64,000 nt of DNA from Limosilactobacillus mucosae DSM 13345 (GCF_001436025.1 NZ_AZEQ01000014.1:1-64000); one strand, 5' to 3'. Positions 19,488-30,176 are shown, numbered from the stretch's first letter. A program made the numbers and translations. Notes: a model not told the origin generated them from the sequence alone.

Positions 19488-20876
19488 TTACTTCTCATTG
19501 GCACTGGCCAGTTCTGCCAGTACCTTTTCCAGATGAATGCCATGGCTGGCCTTCATCAGAATTGCATCGTCAGCCGTTAAGACCGACTTTAAATCACTCG
19601 TTAACTCTTTCAGCTGGTCAGCTGCATAGCTGTGAATAGCTTCTTTAGGATAACCGTCTTTGATCAGCTGATCTTTTAAGTTGTTCATTTCCTGACCAAC
19701 CAGATAAACGGCATCGATCTGATCATAAGAGATGGCCTCAGCCAGGCTGGCATGCAGTTTGGCTGAAGCATTGCCCAACTCAAGCATGTCACCCAATACA
19801 GCAATATGCCGGCCATTGGTCTTAACCGCGGCCAGCGTCTTGATAACCTGTTTAACGGCCGTTGGATTGGAATTATAGACATCACTTAAGATTGCCTCGC
19901 CAGCATCACCTTGAATCCATTCAGCTCGGTTGGCCGTTAATTCAACGCCAGCCAAAGCCTGTTGCATGTTTTCCGGTTTGACGTGCAGCAGCTTGCCGAC
20001 CATGATGGCTGCCAGAGCGTTGTTGACATTGTATTCGCCACCCATTGGCAGATCAAAGCTCAGTCCTGGCCACTCGTTAACCTGGAACGTAACGTGATTA
20101 GGTGCGGCTGTAACACTGGTGGCATACAGATCGTTGCCCAGTTCGCGGCCAAACGTCTTGGTGTATTGCTTAAGCTTGGCAGCACGCTCTTTAAGCAGCG
20201 GCTCATCACCGTTGTATACCAGCGTACCGTCCTCTTTTAGGCCATGCGTGATTTCCATTTTGGCATCAGCAATCTTATCGCGCGTACCGAAAAATTCGAT
20301 GTGCGCCTCGCCAATCATCGTGATCACTGCAATGTCAGGCGTAGTCAACTTGCTCAAAAAGTCTAATTGTCCTGGACGATCCATCCCCATTTCAACCACT
20401 ACGGCTTCCGTATTTGGGTTCATATTGAGCAGCGTAATCGGCACGCCAATCTCATTATTGAAGTTGGCATGCGTTTTGGTTACGTTCATTTGGGTCGCCA
20501 AGATTGAAGCCGTCATATCCTTGGTGGTCGTCTTGCCATTGCTGCCAGTTACGGCAACCACGAATGGATTGATCTTGTGCAGATAGTATTGGCTTAATTC
20601 CTGCAGTGCCTGCAGCGGATCATCAACCACCAGCAATGGCTGATCAGTTGACGGCAGATCGTGGTCACTGGCCCAAAGCGATGCCACTGCGCCATTTTCA
20701 AACGCATTGGCAACGTATTTGTGTCCATCCTGCTCACCCATTAATGGAATAAACAGCGCTCCAGCTTCCAGAGCACGGCTGTCAAAGGCCACATTGGTTA
20801 CTTCTAGGTCCTGCCATTTTGCAATATCATTTTGCACCCGAATTGCCTTTGCAATCTCGGCTAAACTCATCTTCAT
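19488..20876 (-). CDS. murF: UDP-MurNAc-tripeptide--D-Ala-D-Ala ligase
   Basis: Adds the D-Ala-D-Ala dipeptide to the cytoplasmic murein precursor. At 462 residues it is full length: N-terminal UDP-binding domain, ATP loop VTGSNGKTTTKD (110-120), central Mur ligase domain, and C-terminal domain with MLELG and SHGIHLEKV. ATG starts at codons 1 and 3; the first is kept because AGAGGAAA lies at good spacing. It precedes cshA by 48 bases. Confidence 0.97.
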   Translation of the reverse strand: MKMSLAEIAKAIRVQNDIAKWQDLEVTNVAFDSRALEAGALFIPLMGEQDGHKYVANAFENGAVASLWASDHDLPSTDQPLLVVDDPLQALQELSQYYLHKINPFVVAVTGSNGKTTTKDMTASILATQMNVTKTHANFNNEIGVPITLLNMNPNTEAVVVEMGMDRPGQLDFLSKLTTPDIAVITMIGEAHIEFFGTRDKIADAKMEITHGLKEDGTLVYNGDEPLLKERAAKLKQYTKTFGRELGNDLYATSVTAAPNHVTFQVNEWPGLSFDLPMGGEYNVNNALAAIMVGKLLHVKPENMQQALAGVELTANRAEWIQGDAGEAILSDVYNSNPTAVKQVIKTLAAVKTNGRHIAVLGDMLELGNASAKLHASLAEAISYDQIDAVYLVGQEMNNLKDQLIKDGYPKEAIHSYAADQLKELTSDLKSVLTADDAILMKASHGIHLEKVLAELASANEK

Positions 20877-20935
20877 GGAAATTTCCTCTTTTATTTGTTT
20901 TTTTGAACTTTCGTACCGACTAGTCTAACTGATTA

Positions 20936-20944
20936 ATTATATCA
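20936..20944 (-). promoter_or_regulatory. Extended -10 promoter of murF
   Basis: Minus-strand TGATATAAT is an extended -10 element (TGn plus TATAAT at 20936-20941). No good -35 is seen at 17 bases, as expected for this class. Confidence 0.5.
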
Positions 20945-21013
20945 CCCTTACGATCACAAAACGAGGGTTATAAATTTATCAATAGCAAAGGCATTGAATT
21001 TTTATGGATCAAA

Positions 21014-21050
21014 AAGGCTCAAGGTTGTCGTCAAGCAAACCTTGAGCCTT
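21014..21050 (-). terminator. Terminator after htpX
   Basis: Perfect 13-base stem AAGGCTCAAGGTT (21014-21026) with AACCTTGAGCCTT (21038-21050), followed on the minus strand by a T run. Confidence 0.9.
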
Positions 21051-21071
21051 GATTCGACTGTTGATCAAGCC

Positions 21072-21971
21072 CTACATTTCTTCTAAGCGGGCAATCCGAT
21101 CCTCCAGTGGCGGGTGCGTATCAAAAAGATGATCCAGCCAGCGATGACGCTTGGCATTTTCTTCAGGATCGGTGATATATAAAGATGCGCTGCTGGGATC
21201 AGCCTGCTGCATCGGTTCGGCATGTTCCAGCTTGCGCAGCGCACTGATCATCCCCTGCGGATTACGCGTCAGTTCTACGGATCCAGCATCAGCCAGATAT
21301 TCGCGATTGCGTGACAGTGCCATCTGAGCAATCGCCGCCGCCAGTGGTGCCAAAATAATCAGCAGCAGTGACGCCAGCATGCCAAAGATATTGACGCCGC
21401 GATCATCATCATCGTCACTCCGGCCACCGCCCAGCCACCAGAAATTGCTGACCAGGTTGACCAAAAATGAGATTGCAGCTGAAAGCGCCAGTGCAATTGT
21501 CTGCAGGCGAATGTCATAGTTGCGAACATGGGTAATCTCATGCCCCATTACGCCTTCCAGCTCCTCACGATTCATCATCTGCATCAAGCCAGTCGTAGCC
21601 GCCACTGCAGAATGTTCAGGATCGTTGCCGGTTGCAAAGGCATTGGGACTGGGATCGTCAATAATGAAGACCCGCGGCATCGGCACCTGTGCGACCATCG
21701 CCATGTCTTCAACAACATGCCAAAGCTCAGGCGATTCAGCAGCCGAATGAATCTCATGAGCATGATTCATGTTCATCACGACATCCGTTGACTGCCCAAT
21801 CATGACTGAGACATAGATCAAGGCAATCACTAATGCCATGATGATGCCGACAACGGTTGATCCGGCCAGCCAGTAGCCAACTGCAGCTCCTACCAGCGCA
21901 ACCAGCAGACAAAAGCCAAAGACCACATAGACCGTCCGCCGCTTATTCATGTTAATCTGTTGATAAAGCAT
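21072..21971 (-). CDS. htpX: Membrane zinc metalloprotease HtpX
   Basis: A 299-residue M48-family protease for quality control of membrane proteins. Two N-terminal membrane helices (about 13-35 and 40-60), the zinc motif HEITH (144-148), two further helices around residues 155-220, and the conserved [13 protein letters not shown] segment holding the third zinc ligand Glu. It follows lemA by about 20 bases; the lemA-htpX pair is common in Lactobacillaceae and streptococci. Confidence 0.95.
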   Translation of the reverse strand: MLYQQINMNKRRTVYVVFGFCLLVALVGAAVGYWLAGSTVVGIIMALVIALIYVSVMIGQSTDVVMNMNHAHEIHSAAESPELWHVVEDMAMVAQVPMPRVFIIDDPSPNAFATGNDPEHSAVAATTGLMQMMNREELEGVMGHEITHVRNYDIRLQTIALALSAAISFLVNLVSNFWWLGGGRSDDDDDRGVNIFGMLASLLLIILAPLAAAIAQMALSRNREYLADAGSVELTRNPQGMISALRKLEHAEPMQQADPSSASLYITDPEENAKRHRWLDHLFDTHPPLEDRIARLEEM

Positions 21972-21990
21972 GCGTTACCCCAAACCGTTT

Positions 21991-22551
21991 TTAAAATTCA
22001 ACTTTTGGCGTTTCTCGAGCCTCAGCTGGTACTTGCAGGTATTCAAACTGCGTAAAGTGATGAATCTTGCCGACCAGGTTGGAAGGAAATGCCTGCAGCT
22101 TTTCGTTAAAGCGCCGTACGCAGCTGTTGTAAAGCTGGCGTGAGTAGGCAATCTTGTTTTCCGTATTGGTCAGTTCTTCCATCAGCTTTTGATATTCAGC
22201 ACTGGCCTTTAGATCTGGATAGGCTTCGCTTACGGCAAACAATGATTTCAAAGTACCGCTCAGCTGGTTGGAGACTTCCATTGTTTTTTGCGGATCGTCT
22301 TCCATATTCATTCCGGCTAACTGATTTCTCAAAGCCGTTACCTTTTCCAGCGTTCCGGCTTCATATTTGCTGTATCCCTTAACCGTGTTGACCAGGTTGG
22401 GAATCAAGTCGTTTCGCCGCTGCAGCTGCACGTCGATCTGGCTGGCTGATTCTTCAACCTGATTGCGCGTAGTGATAAAGCCGTTATAGATGCTGACGTA
22501 CCAAACGATCAGCAGAATAACGACTACTACAGCGATAATTGCTGCCATCAT
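21991..22551 (-). CDS. lemA: LemA family membrane protein
   Basis: A 186-residue protein with one N-terminal membrane helix (about residues 3-22) and a LemA helical domain starting at YNGFITTRNQVEESASQIDVQLQRR. The biochemical role is not settled; pairing with htpX suggests a part in envelope stress or protease function. The start ATG has AGGAGG at good spacing. Confidence 0.92.
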   Translation of the reverse strand: MMAAIIAVVVVILLIVWYVSIYNGFITTRNQVEESASQIDVQLQRRNDLIPNLVNTVKGYSKYEAGTLEKVTALRNQLAGMNMEDDPQKTMEVSNQLSGTLKSLFAVSEAYPDLKASAEYQKLMEELTNTENKIAYSRQLYNSCVRRFNEKLQAFPSNLVGKIHHFTQFEYLQVPAEARETPKVEF

Positions 22552-22689
22552 AAAATACTCCTCCTTAGGAAATTGATTTTCTTAATCATAACAGTTAATG
22601 CCAGGCGAATAAAATGATTTTGCTGTTTTGCACTAAAACTTAATCTTTTATAAAATTAAACTGTAAAACCATTTATAAGGAGCATTTTT

Positions 22690-23163
22690 ATGAAAGTCTT
22701 ATTTGTCTGTCTGGGCAATATCTGTCGCTCCCCAATGGCAGAGGCAATGTTTAGACAAATGATCGCCCAAAATCACCTGGCCGATCAAGTCCAAGTCGAC
22801 TCAGCCGCAACCAGCTATGAAGAAGAAGGCAACGGCCCGCATCCAGGCGCGCTTAAGATCATGCATAAGTATCATCTGCCGACTGAGGGGCTCATCTCGC
22901 GTCCCATCACTCAAGCAGATTTTGCCAACGCTGATCTGATCATCGGCATGGACGACATGAACATTCGGCATCTTAAAGCCATCGCGCCAAAAGAGGATCG
23001 TTTTAAGATTCATCAGGCCTTTGACGTGGTGCCAGGCAAAGCTGGTACGTCAATTCCCGATCCTTGGTATACGCATCGTTTCCAAGATACCTACGACAGC
23101 TTGGCCGAGGCGCTTCCTTATTGGCTGGATGTCGTAAAGCGCCAGCTGCACGATCAGCATTAA
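22690..23163 (+). CDS. Low-molecular-weight protein-tyrosine phosphatase
   Basis: A 157-residue LMW-PTP. The P-loop CLGNICRS (residues 7-14) contains the nucleophile Cys7 and Arg13, and the general-acid Asp is in IPDPWYTHRF near residue 120. In Firmicutes such enzymes act on tyrosine kinases of capsule systems or on arginine phosphate; the neighbours give no clue which. It is a monocistronic plus-strand gene diverging from lemA. Confidence 0.93.
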   Translation: MKVLFVCLGNICRSPMAEAMFRQMIAQNHLADQVQVDSAATSYEEEGNGPHPGALKIMHKYHLPTEGLISRPITQADFANADLIIGMDDMNIRHLKAIAPKEDRFKIHQAFDVVPGKAGTSIPDPWYTHRFQDTYDSLAEALPYWLDVVKRQLHDQH

Positions 23164-23190
23164 TTCAGCGACATAAATCAATCATAAGCA

Positions 23191-23230
23191 AAAAGAGATC
23201 AGGCGTAGATAACCACGTCTGATCCTTTTT
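23191..23230. terminator. Bidirectional terminator between phosphatase and srtA
   Basis: Stem GATCAGGCG (23197-23205) with CGTCTGATC (23216-23224, one G-T pair), flanked by A and T runs so that it serves both convergent genes. Confidence 0.85.
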
Positions 23231-23931
23231 TATTCTTGATCGCGTCCCGTTGTATACTTGCTGCTGAGAGCTTTTTGCGCTTTTTGAGGTGCTTGAGAGA
23301 ACTTCTCGCTGCGGACCAGTTTCCCTCTGATCATCAAACGTCCTTTACCGGTATCATCACAGGTAATCAAAGTGACGATGGCATTTTTGGTGTCGTTGAC
23401 CACTTGAACGTCGGTTGCCTTGATGAACTTGCGCTGATAGATTCGATACTCATAGACCCGCTTCATATCGGTCAGATAGATCATCTGGCCCTTTTTGGCA
23501 TGGTAATAAAGCGGTGAGAACAAGATTTTGCTGCCATTGGCCATATTGTGTCCAGCCAAGGCATAGTTGCCCTTCCCCATCTGCATGTCTTCGCGCATCG
23601 TGCCGGCAGCCAAGGCTAATGTGGTATTGTCGACCCCTTTGGCAATCGGCAGTACCATATCAATATCAGGAATGGCAATCTCGCCAATTACATTAATATC
23701 CTGTTTTTTAGCCCGCGCTGCTGCGACGCTTTGTAGGCTAAGATCCTGGACGCTGTCAAAATCATAGCTGGCCTTTTTCTTTTGATTTTTAACCACAGCC
23801 TGCCGCGTAACGGTCGGTCGATAGCTGTCAACCAAAGCCGACTTGATCTGCTGATTAAAAATCAAAGCCAGTCCAACGACAAACAGGATTACGGCAACGG
23901 TCCAGCGCAGCCAGTTTAACTTGCGATGCAT
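23230..23931 (-). CDS. srtA: Sortase A
   Basis: Class A sortase that anchors LPXTG proteins to peptidoglycan. The 233 residues start with a signal-anchor helix (about 8-26). The sortase barrel contains His128 (LAGHNM), nucleophile Cys191 (TLITCDD) and Arg198. It is a single gene; no LPXTG substrate is encoded nearby, which is usual for the housekeeping sortase. Confidence 0.95.
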   Translation of the reverse strand: MHRKLNWLRWTVAVILFVVGLALIFNQQIKSALVDSYRPTVTRQAVVKNQKKKASYDFDSVQDLSLQSVAAARAKKQDINVIGEIAIPDIDMVLPIAKGVDNTTLALAAGTMREDMQMGKGNYALAGHNMANGSKILFSPLYYHAKKGQMIYLTDMKRVYEYRIYQRKFIKATDVQVVNDTKNAIVTLITCDDTGKGRLMIRGKLVRSEKFSQAPQKAQKALSSKYTTGRDQE

Positions 23932-23964
23932 ATTTAGTTTCCTCGACTTTTATAATGATAAAAC

Positions 23965-24003
23965 AAAAGTCCCACCGCGGAAAAATCCAGCAGTGAGACT
24001 TTT
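23965..24003 (-). terminator. Terminator after rpmE2
   Basis: Stem AAAAGTCCCACCGC (23965-23978) with GCAGTGAGACTTTT (23990-24003), with wobble pairs; T-rich on the minus-strand side. Confidence 0.75.
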
Positions 24004-24017
24004 TGCCAAAATGCGGC

Positions 24018-24263
24018 TTACTTGAGGCCGTACTTCTTGTTGAACTTGTCCACGGCACCATCGGCTTGCGTGAACTTTTGCTTGCCCGTGTAGAATGGGT
24101 GAGAATCTGAGGTAACTTCAACCCGGATCAGTGGGTATTCGTTGCCGTCTTCCCATTTAACGGTTTCGCGAGAAGTAGCCGTAGAACCGGAGATAAACTT
24201 GTAGCCGGTTGCTGAGTCTTCAAAAACTACCAAGTGGTAATCTGGATGAATTCCTTGTTTCAT
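24018..24263 (-). CDS. rpmE2: 50S ribosomal protein L31 type B
   Basis: An 81-residue L31. The start at 24263 ([10 protein letters not shown]) is set by AAAGGAG at good spacing; the frame runs 14 codons further but that part is not L31-like. The zinc-binding cysteines of the type A form are absent, so this is the zinc-independent B form ([26 protein letters not shown]). B-type L31 is often swapped in under zinc limitation, and a Zur-controlled transporter lies elsewhere in this window, but no Zur box precedes this gene. Confidence 0.96.
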   Translation of the reverse strand: MKQGIHPDYHLVVFEDSATGYKFISGSTATSRETVKWEDGNEYPLIRVEVTSDSHPFYTGKQKFTQADGAVDKFNKKYGLK

Positions 24264-24322
24264 AAATTTTACGCTCCTTTTGCCATGAATCATTGCCTGA
24301 AACATAGATAATCAACCTTCAC

Positions 24323-24351
24323 AGATTAACATATCTTTGTTCAACTTGCAA
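24323..24351 (-). promoter_or_regulatory. Promoter of rpmE2
   Basis: Minus-strand -35 TTGCAA (24346-24351) and -10 TAATCT (24323-24328) with a 17-base spacer. Confidence 0.6.
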
Positions 24352-24366
24352 CTACTCTGTCATTTT

Positions 24367-25626
24367 CTATTCTTCTTCAATCCTAACGTTGGCATTCAGC
24401 CGGTTGAGTTTCCAAACAACTCGGTCATAGCCGCGCAGGATGTGGTCCGCGTCATGAATAACCGTTTCGCCATCAGCCATCAATCCGGCAATCATCAATG
24501 AGGCCCCGGCACGAATCTCGCCAGCCTTGACATCAGCGCCATGCAGCTTTTCAGTATGGCGAACCACGATCCGACCATCCTGTGCCTCAATATCCATTCC
24601 CATCTTCTGCAGTTCTGGGATGTGTTTGACCCGCTTTGGATAGATCGTATCAACAATCGTGCTTTCACCAGCCGCTTTAGAAAGCAGTGGCGTCAATGGC
24701 TGCTGCAGATCAGTGGCAAAACCAGGATAAGGCATCGTCTTGACGCTGATTGGCTTTAGATGATCCGTTTTGGGAACATAGATCTTATCACTGTCGATCT
24801 GCAAGTCAACGCCCATGTCGATCAGCTTGCTGGTGTAAGCTTCCAAGTGCTCGGGAATCACGTTGTTTAACATGACCCCATCCCCCATCGCAGCTGCTAA
24901 TGACAGATAAGTCCCAGTTTCGATCCGGTCGGCAATGATCGTATGCGTGTTCATTGACTGCAGCGTATCGACACCGGTAATCCGAATCGTATCGGTCCCA
25001 ACCCCACGAATCTTAGCTCCCATATTGTTTAAGAAGGTTGCCAGGTCAACGATTTCTGGTTCGCGCGCGGCATTTTCGATGATCGTGGTTCCTTGGGCTC
25101 TCACCGCTGCTAAAACCGCGTTGATCGTAGCGCCGACCGAAACCATATCCATAAAGATCCGCGTGCCATGCAGTCCGTTTGGCGCGTCCATCTTAACGGT
25201 ACCGCCCGACTCGCTGACGTTGGCGCCTAAAGCCTTGAAAGCTTTCAAGTGCTGGTCGATCGGCCGCGGACCAATGTTGTCGCCACCTGGGAAAGTTACC
25301 GTTGCTCGGTGAAAGCGGCCAAGCAGGGCTCCCATGAAGTAGTAGGAAGCCCGCAGACTCTTGATCGCCTTGCTGGGCAGTTCAGCTTCCATGATTTGAG
25401 TGGGATCAATGTTTAAAACGCCATGCTTGAATGATGACTTAACATTCATTGACTCCAAAATAATCATCAGATTGTGAACATCCAAGATATCCGGCACGGT
25501 ATCAAACTGAACAGGCGTATCGGCCAGAATTGCCGCCGGAATCAACGCCACGGTACTGTTCTTGGCTCCGCCGATGGTAACTTCGCCCGAAAGTCGGTTT
25601 CCTCCTTGAATGATCATTTTTTTCAT
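24367..25626 (-). CDS. murA: UDP-GlcNAc 1-carboxyvinyltransferase with Asp at the Cys115 site
   Basis: First committed step of peptidoglycan synthesis: transfers enolpyruvate from PEP to UDP-GlcNAc. The 419 residues show the family N-terminus (GGNRLSGEVTIGGAKN) and two-domain inside-out fold. The active-site loop reads PGGDNIGPRPIDQH: residue 116, which is Cys in the fosfomycin-sensitive enzymes, is Asp (codon GAC at 25279-25281). The neighbourhood (rpoE, pyrG, L31) matches the murAB/murZ paralogue of Bacillus, so another murA copy probably exists outside the window. Confidence 0.96.
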   Translation of the reverse strand: MKKMIIQGGNRLSGEVTIGGAKNSTVALIPAAILADTPVQFDTVPDILDVHNLMIILESMNVKSSFKHGVLNIDPTQIMEAELPSKAIKSLRASYYFMGALLGRFHRATVTFPGGDNIGPRPIDQHLKAFKALGANVSESGGTVKMDAPNGLHGTRIFMDMVSVGATINAVLAAVRAQGTTIIENAAREPEIVDLATFLNNMGAKIRGVGTDTIRITGVDTLQSMNTHTIIADRIETGTYLSLAAAMGDGVMLNNVIPEHLEAYTSKLIDMGVDLQIDSDKIYVPKTDHLKPISVKTMPYPGFATDLQQPLTPLLSKAAGESTIVDTIYPKRVKHIPELQKMGMDIEAQDGRIVVRHTEKLHGADVKAGEIRAGASLMIAGLMADGETVIHDADHILRGYDRVVWKLNRLNANVRIEEE

Positions 25627-25703
25627 GATTGTGTTTTCCTCGCTTACAAATTGATAATTGTTTTTAGTTGAATCTTTCTTTATTTTTAAAACAGTCAGCT
25701 TTA

Positions 25704-25732
25704 ATAATAATTAATAAACCGCTAAATTACAA
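25704..25732 (-). promoter_or_regulatory. Promoter of murA
   Basis: Minus-strand -35 TTGTAA (25727-25732) and -10 TATTAT (25704-25709) with a 17-base spacer. Confidence 0.6.
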
Positions 25733-25772
25733 CCTTTTCAAACAATCTTCATAACTTACGTGCCGCTAGTCT

Positions 25773-25810
25773 AAAAAGCGACGTGACCATCTCTGATCGC
25801 GTCGTTTTTT
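25773..25810 (-). terminator. Terminator after pyrG
   Basis: Stem CGACGTGACCA (25779-25789) with TGATCGCGTCG (25794-25804), one mismatch and one wobble, and T runs on both sides. Confidence 0.8.
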
Positions 25811-25824
25811 ATGATACAGACTAA

Positions 25825-27465
<1,641 letters not shown>

Positions 27466-27472
27466 CTAATAC

Positions 27473-27510
27473 AAAAAAGCTCCCCATTTCACTGAAACAG
27501 GGAGCTTTTT
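27473..27510 (-). terminator. pyrG leader attenuator hairpin
   Basis: Stem AAAAAGCTCCC (27474-27484 region) with GGGAGCTTTTT (27500-27510) and a pairing TTTCA/TGAAA interior, ending in six T on the minus strand. The pyrimidine-rich strand of the stem is the target for the poly-G 5' extension made at low CTP. Confidence 0.88.
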
Positions 27511-27540
27511 AAAACGAAAAGTCCCAAGATAAACTTGGGA

Positions 27541-27580
27541 GCCCAAGTAAAATAATACAAAGACCAAACAGGTTAGTCAA
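27541..27580 (-). promoter_or_regulatory. pyrG promoter with GGGC initiation site
   Basis: Minus-strand -35 TTGACT (27575-27580), -10 TATTAT (27552-27557), 17-base spacer; seven bases later the transcript would begin GGGCUCCC (start at 27544). A GGGC start is the hallmark of reiterative G addition control of pyrG, as described in Bacillus subtilis. Confidence 0.88.
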
Positions 27581-27594
27581 GAGCGATGTATTAT

Positions 27595-28203
27595 TTATTC
27601 CTCGTCATCATCGTCTTCAACGTCATCTTCATCATCAAAGTTTTCTGATGAGAGCTGATCTTCCAGATTGGTGTCCTCATCGTCATCGGCGAGTGGATTG
27701 TCTTCATCGTAATCTGGGTTGTCGTAATCTTCTTCTTCGCCGTCGCCGTCATCTTCATCATCAACGTCGGCCAGATCGTCATCTTCTGGGTCATCATTGT
27801 CGTAGTCGATAACGTCATCGTCATCGTCAGCCCCTGCCAAGAAGGCATTGACTTTGCGACGCTTCTTCTTTGGACGATCTTCTTCTTCTTCGTTTTCGCC
27901 AACCGTGGCTTCGTCGATTGATTCGTATGGGTACCATGCACGCAGGCCCCAAGTATTGTCACCAAGGGAAATAAAACTGCCATCGACGTTCAGGTCCGTG
28001 TAGAACTGAGAAAGCCGTTCCCGAATTTCCTCATCGCTCTTACCAAGATATTGCTGAACCTCGTTGGTCAAATCAGCGAACGCCATTGCTTCACCATGGT
28101 AAGCCAAAATAGCGTGCGCTACTTCGATCATGGACAGTTCCGACTTGTCTTGGCCATCGAAAACCTTTAAATCCAAATGGGTTAAATCCAAACTGGTGCA
28201 CAT
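27595..28203 (-). CDS. rpoE: RNA polymerase delta subunit
   Basis: Gram-positive RNA polymerase accessory subunit that speeds recycling and tunes the response to initiating NTP. The globular N-terminal HARE-type domain ([25 protein letters not shown]) is followed by a very acidic Asp/Glu tail of about 90 residues. The open frame runs to 28257, but a promoter at 28236-28264 lies inside that extension, so translation must start later. ATG at 28203 is listed; its ribosome site is too close, and TTG at 28191 or 28176 (giving MDLKVFDG) is possible. Confidence 0.93.
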   Translation of the reverse strand: MCTSLDLTHLDLKVFDGQDKSELSMIEVAHAILAYHGEAMAFADLTNEVQQYLGKSDEEIRERLSQFYTDLNVDGSFISLGDNTWGLRAWYPYESIDEATVGENEEEEDRPKKKRRKVNAFLAGADDDDDVIDYDNDDPEDDDLADVDDEDDGDGEEEDYDNPDYDEDNPLADDDEDTNLEDQLSSENFDDEDDVEDDDDEE

Positions 28204-28235
28204 CCCTTCAAAAAGTCTCAAAAAGTCTACTCTAC

Positions 28236-28264
28236 ATAATACGATATTACGCGCCAAATTGCAA
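28236..28264 (-). promoter_or_regulatory. Promoter of rpoE
   Basis: Minus-strand -35 TTGCAA (28259-28264) and -10 TATTAT (28236-28241) with a 17-base spacer. It overlaps the 3' end of the upstream DUF1934 gene. Confidence 0.7.
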
Positions 28265-28678
28265 TTGAATCTGATAGTTACCGATTAATTGATCCTGCAT
28301 CAGCAGCTGATAGCGGATCTCAACATGACCGGCGATGGCTGCCAGATTCAAATCGGCATCCAAGCGATTGGTAACGACACGCAGGGCGATCCGACCATAT
28401 TCCGTTTGATAGTGCGTCAGATGCTCGCTGCCATTGGCAAAGCGAAAATGCGTCTTCTGCGCGCCGCTGCGAACCAGATGAATCTCATCCGGTGCTAACC
28501 GAAACTGAACCGGCGTGGCTTGACTGCCTTGATGCTCGACATAGCGTAAATAATGCTGGCCATTTTCCAACGTAACGAATTGGCCGTCTTCTTCAAAATG
28601 ATAATGATCGCTTTTACCATCCTGAGTCATTTTTGTTTTTAAGCTGACCTTAACGGGTACAATGGATTTGATAGACAT
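28247..28678 (-). CDS. DUF1934 beta-barrel protein (YwiB type)
   Basis: A 143-residue protein with alternating hydrophobic strands typical of the DUF1934/YwiB calycin-like beta barrel ([23 protein letters not shown]). The function of the family is unknown. It sits directly upstream of rpoE. The start ATG follows AAAGGGGG. Confidence 0.8.
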   Translation of the reverse strand: MSIKSIVPVKVSLKTKMTQDGKSDHYHFEEDGQFVTLENGQHYLRYVEHQGSQATPVQFRLAPDEIHLVRSGAQKTHFRFANGSEHLTHYQTEYGRIALRVVTNRLDADLNLAAIAGHVEIRYQLLMQDQLIGNYQIQLQFGA

Positions 28679-28708
28679 CGGCCCCCTTTGCTCGATTTTT
28701 TCAATTTG

Positions 28709-28738
28709 ATTATACGCGGATTGTTTTTAATTTCTCAA
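28709..28738 (-). promoter_or_regulatory. Promoter of the DUF1934 gene
   Basis: Minus-strand -35 TTGAGA (28733-28738) and -10 TATAAT (28709-28714) with an 18-base spacer. Confidence 0.65.
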
Positions 28739-28804
28739 CCAATGCGGGCTAAATAATAATTTTGTATAATTAAACCAACTGCTTTTTCTAAGAAAGGATT
28801 CGTC

Positions 28805-30157
28805 ATGACATTTAAAGATGAACAGCTGCCGCGCGAAAAAGTCTTTCGTGACCCGATCCACGGTACGATTATCGTTGACAATCAAATCATTCTTGATCTG
28901 ATTGACACGCCGGAATTTCAGAGACTGCGCCGTATCAAGCAGCTCGGCACCTCTTCAATGACCTTTCATGGCGCCGAGCATTCTCGTTTTGGCCATTGTC
29001 TGGGCGTTTATGAGATCACGCGCCGCATCTGCAACCTTTTTCAGCGCAACTATCCGCAGCAAGCGCCCCAAGATGGATTGTGGAACGATCAAGAGCGCCC
29101 CGTAGCCCTTTGCGCGGCACTGCTTCACGATCTGGGACATGGGCCTTACTCGCATACGTTCGAACATATCTTTCACACTGACCACGAGCAGATTACGCGG
29201 CGCATCATCACCAGTGAATCAACCAATATCAATCGCATTCTGCGCCGCGTCGGCAATGATTTTCCTCAAAAAGTCGCCAGCGTGATTGATCACACCTATC
29301 AAAATCCACAGGTGGTTCAGATGATATCAAGTCAAGTCGATGCTGATCGGATGGACTATCTGCAGCGCGATTCGTACTATACAGGTACCAATTACGGCAA
29401 GTTCGATCTCGATCGCGTTCTGCACATGATGCGGCCGGTCAAGGATGGCATTGCTTTTGAGATCAATGGCATGCACGCTGTTGAGGATTATATTCTCAGT
29501 CGGTTGCAGATGTATCTGCAGGTTTACTTTCATCCAGTTTCACGCTCTATGGAGGTCATCTTGGATCACCTGCTGATGCGGGCCAAGTGGCTTTATCAGC
29601 ATCCAAGTCAATACCAGCCCGAGTTTATGCCGCGACTGCTGATGCCATTTTTTAACGGTCATTATGACTTGAATGACTATTTAACGCTTGACGATGGCGT
29701 TTTGACTACTTATTTTATTCATTGGATGAATTCAAGCGATAAAATCTTAAGCGATCTGGCCCAGCGCTTTATCAACCGACGGCCATTCAAATCCGCCGTC
29801 TATGATCAGCAGACCCGTTTCATGCTGCCCAAGCTGCGTGAACTGATTGCTACGGCCGGCTTTGACGTCGACTATTATACCGCTGTCGACTCCAGCTATA
29901 AGCTGCCTTATGATACCTACAACCCGCAAGACTCAAAGCCGCAAACGCAAATTGAGCTCATCTATCCAAATGGCGAGCTGACTGAGCTGTCACAGGTCAG
30001 CACGCTGGTGGCAAGCGTCTCAGGCCGAGAAGCCGGCGATCAGCGTTTCTTCTTCCCGCGTGAGATGCTGACTCAGCAAAATGACATCGAGATTTTCGAG
30101 CCAATCTATGAAGCCTTTCAGCACTGCATTAAAAACAATCAAGTCGTTGCCAATTAA
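28805..30157 (+). CDS. HD-domain phosphohydrolase (YwfO type)
   Basis: A 450-residue HD-superfamily enzyme. Metal ligands are visible: His in SRFGHCLGVYE, the HD pair in LLHDLGHGPYSHTFEH, and Asp in QVDADRMDYLQRDSYYTG. The DxxDYLxRDS pattern places it near dNTP triphosphohydrolases such as enterococcal EF1143 and Bacillus YwfO, so hydrolysis of dNTPs is the likely activity. The ATG at 28805 has AGAAAGGA upstream. It is followed 19 bases later by a HAD phosphatase, probably one transcript. Confidence 0.88.
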   Translation: MTFKDEQLPREKVFRDPIHGTIIVDNQIILDLIDTPEFQRLRRIKQLGTSSMTFHGAEHSRFGHCLGVYEITRRICNLFQRNYPQQAPQDGLWNDQERPVALCAALLHDLGHGPYSHTFEHIFHTDHEQITRRIITSESTNINRILRRVGNDFPQKVASVIDHTYQNPQVVQMISSQVDADRMDYLQRDSYYTGTNYGKFDLDRVLHMMRPVKDGIAFEINGMHAVEDYILSRLQMYLQVYFHPVSRSMEVILDHLLMRAKWLYQHPSQYQPEFMPRLLMPFFNGHYDLNDYLTLDDGVLTTYFIHWMNSSDKILSDLAQRFINRRPFKSAVYDQQTRFMLPKLRELIATAGFDVDYYTAVDSSYKLPYDTYNPQDSKPQTQIELIYPNGELTELSQVSTLVASVSGREAGDQRFFFPREMLTQQNDIEIFEPIYEAFQHCIKNNQVVAN

Positions 30158-30176
30158 AGATCCAGGAGGTATTTTT

